The notes under the pieces: model-generated
Seen by the model: the letters and a program-made list of their open reading frames with translations, nothing else
Told to the model about the DNA's origin: nothing
The model's database searches: none
Program-made: the position numbers and the translations under genes
From: Aquila chrysaetos chrysaetos
Taxonomy: Eukaryota > Chordata > Aves > Accipitriformes > Accipitridae
Length of the DNA: 64,000 nt
Direction: 5' to 3'
Assembly (NCBI RefSeq): GCF_900496995.4
Contig: NW_024470381.1
Location: 310,001 to 374,000, forward strand
Part shown: positions 33,533-45,500 of the stretch, piece by piece
Layout: each line of letters opens with the position of its first letter
Position numbering within the stretch: position 1 is the stretch's first letter

Positions 33533-36500
33533 TCAGGCGCGAGGGCGTGCGGGCAGGCAGCGGGGGGGGGGCCAGTGCCAGGACGTGGCCGGGGGGACAC
33601 AGACAGCGATAGGAGCCGGGGGTGTTCAGGCAGCGGCCGGGCAGGCAGAGAGCTGCCTGCGAGCACTCGTCGATGTCTGGGGGGGGGGGGGGGGGAATGG
33701 GGGGGTTATTGGGGAGGGGGTACACAAAGAAGGGGTGGTTGCTGCTTGGGAGGAGTATGGGTGCTGGGGAGGGGGGCTGAGTGCAGGAGGAGGGGGTTTG
33801 GGTGCCAGGGAGGGGGTCTGGGTGCTGCGAGGGGAGTCTGGGTGCAGAGGAGGGGGTCTGGATGTCGGGGGAGGGGGGTGTCACAGTGCAGGGGGAGGGG
33901 GTTTGGGTGCCGGGGGAGAGGGTTTGGATGCTGCGGGGGGGGGACGACTGGGTGCCAGGGAGGGGGTCTGGGTGCCCAGGAATGGGTCAATGTGCCAGAG
34001 GAGGGGGGGTCACAGTGCTGGGGGAGGGTTTTGGTTACTGGGGAGGGGGTCTGGGTGCAGGGGAGGGGGTTTGGGTGCTGCAGGGGGGGGTCTGGGTGCC
34101 AGGGAGGGGGTCTGGGTGCTGGGGAGGGGGTCTGAGTGCAGGGGACAAGATTTGGGGGCTGGTGAGCGGTTCTGGGTGATGGGGATGTGGTCAGGGAGCT
34201 GGGAGGGGGGGTCAGAGTGCTGGGGGGGGGGGTTTGGGTGCTGGGCAGGGGGTCTGGGTGGAGGGGAAGGGGTCTGGGGTGCGAGGGGGGTGTCGGGGTG
34301 CCAGGAGGGTCAGGGTGCCGGGGGGGGGGGGCTGGATTCCAGAGGAGTCAGGGTGCTGGGTTGGGGGGGTGCCAGGGTTTGGGGAGGGTCTCACCGACAC
34401 AGTCCAGCCGGGCAGGGTCCAGCCGGTACCCCGGGTCGCAGTCACAGGTGAAGCCGTCGGGCACCCGAACGCAGCGCCCGTGCTGGCACCCACTCAGCAC
34501 CCCACACTCTTCCTCCCCTGCTGCAATGGTAGGGTTGGGGGGGGGATGTCAGGATTGGGGCGGGGGGTCACCACCGCCTTCCCTCCCCCCCATCGCCCTT
34601 CGTGTACCCCAAAAAGCTCACCATCTTCCTCCTCTTCGTCCTCACCCTCCTCCTCGATGAACCCCCCGGTCCCATGGGGTTGGTAGGACCAGGGGGGGCC
34701 AGGGTGGGGGTCGGGGGGCTCGTAGCGGGGTCCCCGGGGTCGATGGGTGAAAGGGCGCCGGGGGTCCTCAAAATCGTCACCCTCATAACGGGGGGGGGCG
34801 TAAAGAGGGTCCCCCCGGGGGTCATAACCCCCCGCCGTCCCCCCGAAGCCGTAGAGGTCGTAGTCGGAACGGAGAGGCGGGGAGGGGACGCGGGGCCCCC
34901 CGAAAATGTCAGGGCCATATGGGAGCCCGTAAGGGGGGGCGAAATCGGGGGCGTATTCATAGGAAGGGGGGGCGCGGGGGGGGCCGTAGCTGGGGGGGCG
35001 CAGGACGTTGCAGAGGAACTCGAAGTCGTCTGGTGGGGGGGGTAGAAGGAGAAGGTGGGTTTGGGGGACCCCCACCCCATGCAGCCTGCGGGGGGGGCAT
35101 GGGGGTCCCCATCATTGGGGATGTAAGGGGACCCCCCCCATCACCGCGGGGGCTGCAAGGGACCCCCCCATCACTGGGGGGGCTGTGGGGATGCAAAGGG
35201 GTCCCCATAATTGTGGATGCTACAAGGTGTCACCCCATAACTGGGGGGGGGGGGCTACAAAGGACACTGTATTATCGGGGGGAGCATAGGGATGCAGAGG
35301 GCCCCCCCATCACTTGGGTTAAGTGGGGGGTGCAGGGGGCCCCCACATTGCCAGAGGGGGTCAGCAGGGTCCCCATTATGGGGGTGCAGGGGGTCCCCCC
35401 CATTGCCTGGGGGGTGCAAAGGGGTCCCCATTATGGGGGTGCAGGGGGTCCCCCCATTGCCTGGGGGGTGCAAAGGGGTCCCCATTATGGGGGTGCAGGG
35501 GGTCCCCCCCATTGCCTGGGGTCAGCAGGGATGCGGTGGGTCCCCATCACAGAGATGCCCGGGGATTGGCGGGGGGGGGGACGACCGTGTGCCCCGATAT
35601 TGCAAGGAGAGCGATGCCAACCCAGCACCCATCCTGGGGTGGGGAAGATTTGGGGGTACCGAAGGAGGGGAGGGGGGGTCACCTGAGTGGCGGGTGGGGC
35701 AGAGGGCGCAGTCCATGCCCCACGCCTGCCCGTACAGGCAGCAGCACTCGGTGTAGGTGACCTGCCTGTCCAGCCGGGGTCTGCCGCACACCAGGTCGAC
35801 CCCCACCTCCTGCCAGCACACGGCCTGGGCAGCATCTACGGGGCAGATTTGGGGAAGGGGGACACCACGCGCACGCCGGCATCAGGCGGTGGAACCCAAC
35901 CTTCCTTGCCCAGCGCCCCCTCCCCACCACCACCCGTAGGCGGGACCCTCACCCAGGTGGGTGTCGTTGGCGACGCAGCGGCGCTGGGACCCGTCCAGGA
36001 CCAGTGGGGGGGGGCAGGAGCAATAGTAGGAGCCCACCGTGTTGACGCAACGACCCCCCAGGCAGGGCTCTGCCTCCTCTGCCCCGCATTCGTCGTTATC
36101 TGGGGGGGGGGAGAGGGGCAGAGGATTAGGCAGGGGGCTGGGGGGGCAGGCAGGGGGTCAGGGTGCAGGCAGGGATTGGGGTGCAGGCAGGTAGTCAAGG
36201 GTCAGGGTGCAGGCAGGGATTGGGGTGCAGGCAGGGATTGGGGTGTAGGCAGGTAGTCAAGGGTCAGGGTGCAGGCACGGACTGGGGTGCAGGCAGAGAG
36301 TCAGGGTGCAGGCAAGGGTGAGGGTGAAGGCAGGGATTGGGGTGCAGGCAGGAATTGGGGTGCAGGCACGGATTGGGGTGCAGGCAGGTAGTCAGGGTGC
36401 AGGCAAGGGTGAGGGTGAAGGCAGGGATTAGGGTGCAGGCAGGGGTGCAGGCAGGGATTGGGATGCAGGCAGGTATTGGGATGTAGGCAGGTAGTCAAGG

Positions 36501-39500
36501 GTCAGGGTGCAGGCAGGGATTGGGGTGCAGGCAAGGGTGAGGGTGCAGGCAGGGATTGGGGTGCAGGCAGGTAGTCAAGGGTCAGGGTGCAGGCAGGGAT
36601 TGGGGTGCAGGCAGGGATTGGGGTGTAGGCAGGTAGTCAAGGGTCAGGGTGCAGGCACGGACTGGGGTGCAGGCAGGGGGTCAGGGTGCAGGCAAGGGTG
36701 AGGGTGAAGGCAGGGATTGGGGTGCAGGCAGGAATTGGGGTGCAGGCACGGATTGGGGTGCAGGCAGGTAGTCAGGGTACAGGCAAGGGTGAGGGTGAAG
36801 GGCAGGGATTGGGATGCAGGCAGGTATTGGGGTGTAGGCAGGTAGTCAAGGGTCAGGGTGCAGGCAGGGATTGGGGTGCAGGCAGGGATTGGGGTGCAGG
36901 CAGGGATTGGGGTGCAGGCAGGGGGTCAGGGTGCAGGCAGGGGTGCAGGCAGGAGGGGGGGGGGGGTCTCACCCACGCACTGCAGGTGCTCCTGCTCATA
37001 GTAGTAGCCGCTGGGGCAATAGCAGCTGAAGCCGGGGGAGGCATTGAGGCAAACCCCCCCCCGGCAGAGCTGGGGCCCGAAGAGCTGGCACTCGTCCACA
37101 TCTGGGGGTACGGGCAGCGTCAGGGGGTCCCCAAAGAGGGGGGGGTACCCCAGTGGGCACCAGGCCCGGTTGGGGGGAGCACTCACCTGCCGGTGAGTCT
37201 TGGGGGCCGGTGGGGGCTCGGCCGTGCCCGTGCGGGCAGATGGCAAGGTGATCGTCTTGGGGGGGGGACAGACGGTGTGGTCACCAAGATGGGGGTCCTG
37301 CCCATACACCCCATCCCCTGCCCATACACCCTGTCCTCTGCCTGTACACCCTGATCCCTGCCTGTTCACCCCATCCCCACAGCCCATACACGCCGATCCC
37401 TGCCTGTACACCCCAGCCCCTGCCCGTGCACCCCAGCCCCTGCCCACGCACCCCAATCCCTGCCCATACACCCAGACCCCTGCCCGTGCACCCCATCCCC
37501 TGCCCACGCACCCCAATCCCTGCCCACACACCCCCTCCTGCCCCCCCCCAAACCCATGACACCACCAGCACACCCACGCCAAGGGCTGAACCCCCAACTG
37601 AGGGGGCTGGACCCCAGGGGGGTGGGGGAGCTTTGGGGTGTTGAGGAGGGGGTCCGGGGGGCAGTCCTACCGGTGCCGGGGGTCGGGCAGGGCTGGGCAG
37701 GGCATTGGGTGCCCCAAGCCCAGCCCAGGCTGCAGCAGCATTGCTGCTGGGTGACGTTGGGTGCCAGCACCCCACAAGCTTTGCTGAAACAGGCAGCCGT
37801 GCCGGGGGGCTGGGGAGGGGTTTGGGGGGAAGGAGGGGGGCCACAACGCCCCGTCACAGGGTCAAATTCATCCCGGCTGTCGGGGCAGAGGCAGAGGAAG
37901 GAGCCTTCGACGTTCTCGCAGCGTTCGGCCCCGCAGACCCCCCGTAACGTCTCGCATTCGTCCACATCTGCAGGAAACAAGATTAGATTGGGGCGGGGGA
38001 GGGTTCCCCAGGTGTCATCGTCGTGTGTCGTCTCGTCCCCCCTGTCTCAGGTCCCCCAGCCGTACCCACGCAGTGGTGGCCATGGCGGGCGGTTTCGTAG
38101 CCCGGGTCGCAGGCACACTGGAAGGAGCCGGGGAGGTTGTGGCAGGTGGCGTGGGCTCCGCACAAGGTCCCGTTGGAACATTCATCCACGTCTGAGAAAG
38201 GGGGTGGGAATGTTTTTTGGAGGGATGGTCTGTGGTGGGTGACCCCACAACCCTAGCGTGGTGCTGAGCCCACCCTGGTGCTGGGCTGCTGCGTCTCTGC
38301 GCAGCGTGGGGTTGGCCCTCGGTAGCCCTGTGCCCCGTGGCATGGGGCTCGATGTGCCCCGCAGCATGGTCCTTCTTGTACTCTACCCCATGACATGGTC
38401 CTTGATGTCCCCCATGGTCCCTCTGCCCCTCACGGCATGGTCCCTGCTGTACCCCATGGCTCTTCTGCAACCCTGTGCCCCATGGCATGGTCCCTCTGCC
38501 CCTCTGAGACCCATGGCACGGTGTCCCCATCCCCTATGGCATGGTCGCCTAACCCCCCAGTGCTGCCCACCCCGGCACTCACCGATGCAGTCCCCGCCAT
38601 CGCCAAGCCGGTAGCCGGGCTGGCAGTCGGTGACGCAGCGGTAGGAACCGGGGACGTTGTCACAGCGTTGGGCACCGCAGAGGCTGGCACCGTACTCCTG
38701 GCACTCGTCCACGTCTGCGGGGACAGGGGGGACACCCCGGGGCCAGCCGGGGGGCACGGCAGGCTGGGGACACCGGGGATGCCCCGGCTCCAGGCCAGGA
38801 GCAGCCCCATGTCCACCCTGGTCCCCATGTCCATCCAGGTCCACATGCCAATCCCAGTCCCCACATCCATCCTGGTCCCCATGCCCACCCCAGTCCCTGT
38901 GTCCATCGCAGTCCCCATGCCAATCCCAGTCCCCATGTCCATCCCAGTCCCCACGTCCATCCCAGTCCCCGTGCCAATCCCAGTCCCCATGTCCATCCCA
39001 GTCCCCATGTCCATCCCGGTCCCCATGCCCACCCCAGTCCCAGTGCCCATCCCAGTCCCCACGTCCATCCCAGTCCCCGTGTCCCTCCCAGTCCCTGTGT
39101 CCATCCCAGTCCCCGTGCCAATCCCAGTCCCCATGTCCATCCCAGTCCCCACGTCCATCCCGGTCCCCATGCCCACCCCAGTCCCAGTGACCATCCCAGT
39201 CCCCACGTCTATCCGTCCCCGTGCCCATCCCAGTCCCAGTGCCCACCCCAGTCCCAGTGACCATCCCAGTCCCCGTGTCCATCCCAGTCCCCATGTCCAT
39301 CCCGGTCCCCATGCCCACCCCAGTCCCAGTGCCCATCCCATTCCCCACGTCTATCCCAGTCCCTGTGCCCATCCCAGTCCCCACGTCCATCCCCGTCCCC
39401 GTGCCCACCCTCGTCCCCATCCCCGTCTCATTGCCCATGTCCATCCCAGTACCACCCCGGCACTCACCGACGCAGTCCCCGCCGTCACCGGCGCGGTAGC

Positions 39501-42500
39501 CGGGCTGGCAGTCGGTGACGCAGCGGTAGGAACCGGGGATGTTGTCGCAGCGCTGGGCACCGCAGAGGCTGGCACCGTACTCCTGGCACTCGTCCACGTC
39601 TGCGGGGACAAGCCACCCTCGATGCCAGCCCCTTGGCCCTGGGCAGCGCCCGCCCCCTCCCTGGGGACAGCTGCAGCCCCTCACCCTGGCACAGGGCCTT
39701 GTCGGCGTCGGTGCGGAAACCCGCCGGGCAGTGACATTCGAAGGAGCCGTCGGTGTTGGCACAGCGGCCGCCCTCGCAGACGCCCCCGCGCTGGCACTCG
39801 TCCACGTCTGCTGGGGGGACACACATGGGGTGATGGGGAGGGCACGACGGGAACCGCGGTGGGCACGGGGACCGGGATGAGCATGGGGAGATGGGGACTG
39901 GGACAGGTGTGGGGACCAGGGTGGGTATGGGGAGATGGGGACTGGGATGGGCACAGGGACTGGGATGGGTATGGGGACATGGGGACTGGGACAGGTATGG
40001 GGACCAGGATGGGCATGGGGACATGGGGACTGGGATGGGCACAGGGACCGGGATGGGTATGGGGACATGGGGACTGGGACAGGTATGGGGACCAGGATGG
40101 GCATGGGGACATGGGGACTGGGACAGGTGTGGGGACCAGGACGGGTATAGGGTCATGGGGACTGGGATTTGGCATGGGGACAGGTATGGGGACCAGAATG
40201 GGTATAGGGACACGGGGACCGGGAAGGGTGTGGGGACATGGGGACTGGGATGGGCACAGGGACTGGGATGGGTATGGGGACTGGGATGGATACAAGAGAC
40301 CAGGATGTGCATGGGGACTGGGGTGGGCATGGGGACAGGAATGGGCATTGGACATGGGGCCCGGGATGGCCATGGGTACCTCATGGTGGGCACAGGGACT
40401 ACGATGGGCACAGGGGACCAGGATGGGCATGGGGACCATGACTGGCACAGGGACTGGGATGGGCAGAGGGACCGGGATGGGTATGGGGACCATGACGGTC
40501 ACGGTGAGCGCGTTGGGCAGAGGCGGGTGGGGTGCAGGCATCACCCACCGGCGCAGGAGGTGCCCTGGGGGGTGCTGGTGTAGCCCTGGGCACAGAGGCA
40601 GGTGTAGGAGCCCTCGGTGTTGAGGCACTCGCCGTGGGGGAAGCAGAAGTCGCCCTCCAGGCACTCATTGACGTCTGCGGGCACGCCATGCCGTCAGGGC
40701 AGGCGACGGCAGTGGGGGGAGACACGCGGTGACGCCGCGAGAGTCCCCACTCACCCGCGCATGGACCACCGCCGGCGCCCGCCCGGTAACCGCGCCGGCA
40801 CTCGCAGCGGAAGGAGCCCTCCGTGTTGGCGCAGCGGCCGTGGGGACCGCAGGGGGAACCCACTGCGCACTCGTCCACATCTGGGGGGGCAAAAGGGTTA
40901 CGGAGGGGTCTCCGGTAGGATTTTGGGGTGCTCCTCTTGGGGGATGGGGTGAGGGTACCTGCACAGCGGCCGCGGTGGAGCTGGAAGCCCTCACGGCAGG
41001 GCTGGCACTGGAAGGAGCCCGGGGTGTTGATGCACTCTTGGCCGGGGCAAGCAAGGTGGTTCTCGCACTCATCGATGTCTGTGTGGGATGGAGAGGTTGC
41101 GGTACTGGCACGGTGAGCCCGTGGTGTGGTGACCCCATGGCACGTTGATCTCATGCCATAGGGAGACCATAGCATGGGGACACCATGGGATGGTGAGCCC
41201 ATGGCACAGGGAGACCTTGGCATGGTGAGCCCATGGCATGGTGAGTTCATGGCACGGTGATCCTATGACATGATGACCCCCCAAGACATGGTGACCTCAT
41301 TGCACAGGGAGACCATGGCATGATGACCCCGAGACATAGTGAACCCCATGGCATGGTGACCTCATTGTATGCGGAGATCATGGCAAGGTGACCCCATGAC
41401 ATGGTGACTCCATTGCACCTGGACACCACGGCATGGTGACCCTGTGGCATGGTGTCCCCTTGGCATGGTGAGCCCATGGGCCAGTGTCCCCAAGGACTGC
41501 TGACCCCCATGGCATGGTGACCCTATGACATGTTGAACCTATGGCATGGTGAACTCATTGCACCGGGAGAACATGGCATGGTGACTCCATGGCACGGTGA
41601 TCCCATAGCATGGTAACCCTATGGCACAGTGACCCTATGGCATGATGACCCCAGGGCACGGAGACCCCATGGAATGATGACCTCATGGCACAGTGACCTC
41701 ATCTCATGGTGAGCCCATGGCACCATGACCCTATGGTAGAGCGATCCCAAGGAACGTTGACCCCCACGGCATGGTGACCCCCGGGCACGATGACCCCACA
41801 CCACGGTGACCCCCCATCGTGGCACAGACTCATCCCCCGTCCCACCCCGTCCCCCCGCTCACCCTGGCAGGGCTCATCCGGCGCCGTCCCCCGGTAGCCG
41901 GCGGGGCAGGTGCAACGGTAACCGCCGGGCAGGTTCTCACAACGCCCATGGGTGCAGGGTGGGGGGCTTTGGGCACACTCATCCACATCTGCGGGGACAC
42001 GGGCCGGGTTCAGGCCACCCAAGGACCCCGGCGTCCGGGTGGGTGGCACCCAGGGTCCCCACTGACCTTGGCAGTCGGTGCCGGCGGCGCTGGGGCGGTA
42101 GCCGGGGGAGCAGAGGCAGCGGTAACTCCCCACCGAATTCTCGCAGCGACCGTTGGGGCAGGGCCGGGGGCTGCGCCGACACTCGTCCACGTCTGGGGAG
42201 AGCACGGGGTGGGTGGGTGGGTGCGAGGAGGGGTGGGTGCACCGAGAGGTGGATAGGAGAGATGGGTGGGTGCATGCATGGAGAGACGGGTGCTCAGAGG
42301 GATGGGGGGGGTTCACGGAGCAACGGGTGCATGGAGAGATGGGTGGGTGCGTGAAGAGATGGGAGTTTGGAGAGGTGGGCGCACAAAGAGATGGGAGTTT
42401 GGAGAGGTGGGCACACAAAGAGATGGGAGTTTGGAGAGGTGGGCACACAAAGAGATGGGAGTTTGGAGAGGTGGGCGCACAAAGAGATGGGAGTTTGGAG

Positions 42501-45500
42501 AGGTGGGTGCCCCAAGGGATGGGTGGGTGCATAAGAGATGGGTGGGTGCACAGAGCAATGGGTGCATGGAGAGATGGGAGTTTGGAAAGGTGGGCGCACA
42601 AAGAGATGGAAGTTTCCAAACTCCCAGAGTTGGGTGGCCAGAGGGACGGGTGGGTGCCTGGGGAGATAGACAGGAGAGGCGGGTGCATTGAGAAATAGAT
42701 GGGTGCATGGAGAGGGGGGTGCCCAGAGGGCTGGGTGGGAGCATGGAGAGGTGGGTGGGTGCGTGGAGAGATGGAAAGGTGGGTGCATGAAGAGATGGGA
42801 GTTGGGAAAGGTGGGTGCGCAGACGGACGGGTGGGTGCATGGAAAGATGGGTGCTCAGAGGGCTGGGTGGGTGCGTGGAGAGGTGGGTGGGTGCGTGGGG
42901 AGATAGATGGGAGAGGCGGGTGCATTGAGAAATAGATGGGTGCATGGAGAGGGGGGGTGCATGCATGGAGAGATGGGTGGGTGCATGGAGAGATGGGTGG
43001 GTGCATGGGGAGATGGAAAGGTGGGAGTTTGGAGAGGTGGGTGCATGAAGAGATGGATGGGCGCCTGGGGAGATGGGTGGGTGCATGGGGAGATAGACGA
43101 GAGAAGTGAGTGCGCTGAGAAACAGATGGGTGCATGGAGAGGTTGGTGCCCAGAGGGATGGGTGCGGGGGGGTGGTGGTGTGAGTGGGTGCCCAGAGGGA
43201 TGGGTGGGCGCATGGAGCGATGGATGGGTGCCCAGAAAGCTCGACCGGAGAGGTGGGTGCACGGAGAGGTGGGTGGCTGCACGGACAGACGGACGGACAG
43301 GGCCCCCGGTCCCTCGTGTCCCCATCAGCCTGGAGCTCCCCCCGCCCCGCTCCCCCCCCTCACTGCCCTCACCGATGCAGTGGGTGCCCTGGGTGCTGAG
43401 CCAGAAGCCGGGGTGGCAGAGGCAGGTGTAGCCGCCCTGACGGGGGACGCAGCGCCCGGGGCCGCAGATCTGGGGGTTCCTCTCGCAGACGCTGCCGACG
43501 GCTGCTGCAAAAGGCGGGGGGCAACGACGACGACGGGGGGAGGGGGGGCGGGCCTGGGCACGTGCGCGTGCAACCGCGCACACTCGTGCAAGCACCATCG
43601 AGTGCATGTGTGCAACGGTGCATGCTTGCAACTGTGCACACGTGCAAGGCTGCGTGCATGCATGCACACGCGTGCAACCCCGCACGCCTGCAGCCCTGCC
43701 AGTGTGCAACCATGCATGTGCAACCGTGCATTCGTGCAGCTGTGCGCGGGTGAAACCACACATGCACGTGCAACAGTGCACGTGTGCAACCATGTACACT
43801 CTGCTTGTATGCAATGGTGTGTGTGTGCAAGCATGCACACATGTGCAACCGTATGGGGGTGCACCCATGCATGCACCTGCTTCTGCATGCACGCAACTCT
43901 GCACGTGTGAGACCACACACGTATGTGCAACGGAGCATGTGCGCAACCCTGCGCAACGGCACACGCGTGCAACCACGCGCAGAGCACACCTGCAACCGCA
44001 CGCGCGTGTGTGCAAAGCGCGCACGCAGCTGTCCGCACACACGTGGAAGCATCACGCGCAACCGCGCGCTTCCCTGCATGCAGCCACGCGTGCGTGCAAT
44101 CAGGCATGCACGCAGCCATGCACACGTGTGCAACCCCACACGCGTGCAAATCTGCGACTGTCATCCTCCCCCCCCCCCCCCGCCCCGGACCCCCCCCCCC
44201 AAACCCCTACCTGGGCCCGGCCCCTCCCGGGTGGGCAGGGTGGGGAAGGGTCCCACCAACCCCTGGGTGGGTCGTGGTACCACAATGACCTCAGGGGCGG
44301 GGGGGGGCCTCTCGGGGACCCGCGGTGGCCTCGTGGGGACGGGTGGCATCCGGGTGACGGGCAGGGGACCTGGGTGCCGTTCCTCCTGCCAGCGGGCTAC
44401 GGGGGGGGTGGGGGTGAGGGGGACCCCAGCAGGCGTGGGGTGGTGGTTAAGGGGTGGGGGGACAAATGGGTGCTCACGAGTGGCGGGGGGGGCGGCGGTG
44501 ACAACGCGGGGACGTCCAAGGGGGACGCGGGCCAGATCCTGCCCCAGGTAACGGGTGTTGTAGCGAAGGTCGGAAGCGGAGTAATGGTAACCGGGACCGG
44601 CCGGGCAGATCTCCTTGAACCCCTCTGCGATGGGGGGCAGGGTGTGAAAATTTTGGGGGGGGGAGTGCCATCCCCCAAATCTGCACCCCACCAGCCCCCA
44701 CGGAGCAGCACCTGAGCATCCTCAGAGCATCCCTAGGGATGCAGGGTGCTGGGAGGGGACCCAGGTATCCGGTGTGGGGGGGGGGGTGTTGGGGGAGGTC
44801 TTACCGGAGCCGAAGGGGGGGCAGCGGTGGCAGGCGGCCCCCCAGGCTTTGCCCACCCGGCTGCAGCAGCAGATCTGGCGGGTGATGTTGCGGAGGGTGG
44901 GGAGAGCGCAGCGTCCTTCCCGCAGGACACGGTAACAGGGTCCCCGCGCTTCCGAGATCACCTGGTGGGCTGGGGGGGGGGCGGGGACACGGCGGGGGGT
45001 GAGCGCCCAGGAGAGCCGGCCACCCCATCCCTATCCCTATCCCAATCCCATTGCCAATGCCAATGCCAATGCCATCCCCATCTTCGTCCTATTCCTAATC
45101 CCATCCCCATCCCAATTCCATCCCATCCCCAGCCCATTCCCAATCCCAATCCCATCCTCATACTCATCCCAATCCCATTCCCAATCCCATCCCAATCCCA
45201 TCCACATTCGCAATCCCATCCCATTCCCATCCCCACCCCATTCCCAATCCCATCCTACCCCAATCCCATCCACATTCACAATTCCACCCCAATCCCATCC
45301 ACATTCCCAATCCCACCCCATCCCCAATTGCCAGTCCCATCCCTCCCATTCCCAATCCCATCCTCACTCCACTCCCAATCCCATTCCTATCCCAAACCCA
45401 TCCCACCCCAATCCCATTCCCAATCCTAACCCTGGCACTCACAGATACAGCTGGACCGGGAAGAATCCAGCAGGAATCCCGGCTGGCACAGGCAGGCGAA

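Larger units (their letters stand above)
33533..37967 (-). other. LTBP4: LTBP4 C-terminal block: exons 19-26
   Basis: Exons: 37671-37967 ([20 protein letters not shown] plus first part of TB3), 37187-37255 (end of TB3, AICPHGHG), 36973-37101 ([22 protein letters not shown]), 35953-36099 ([16 protein letters not shown]), 35683-35835 (TB4, [19 protein letters not shown]), 34622-35029 ([15 protein letters not shown] then a Tyr/Pro/Asp/Glu-rich region), 34395-34520 ([22 protein letters not shown]), 33533-33676 ([19 protein letters not shown]). TB3 keeps eight cysteines but is a few residues shorter than human between the first cysteines. The last exon reaches the human-like ending PARPRA only if the 10-base G run at 33562-33571 is off by one. 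Confidence 0.93.
38066..43504 (-). other. LTBP4: LTBP4 central EGF array: exons 9-18
   Basis: Exons, one EGF each: 43373-43504 (no DxDEC), 42067-42192, 41863-41988, 40959-41078 ([16 protein letters not shown]), 40755-40880, 40549-40674 ([17 protein letters not shown]), 39685-39807, 39468-39599, 38583-38714, 38066-38191 ([17 protein letters not shown]). From exon 10 on, each starts with D-[VI]-[DN]-E-C, the calcium-binding signature, and all are phase 1-1, the arrangement that allows exon duplication. Exons 39468-39599 and 38583-38714 are nearly identical. The introns between them are minisatellites. Confidence 0.94.

Noticed and set aside
38395-40623. A 742-codon plus-strand open frame, rich in Pro/Val/Ile and Gly/Trp
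   Set aside because: It runs antisense through LTBP4 EGF exons and two minisatellites whose 18-base units are multiples of three, which keeps frames open by chance.
42355-42500. Regular 32-base direct repeats that could suggest a CRISPR array
   Set aside because: Units are contiguous with no unique spacers, inside an intron of a vertebrate gene; it is a minisatellite.
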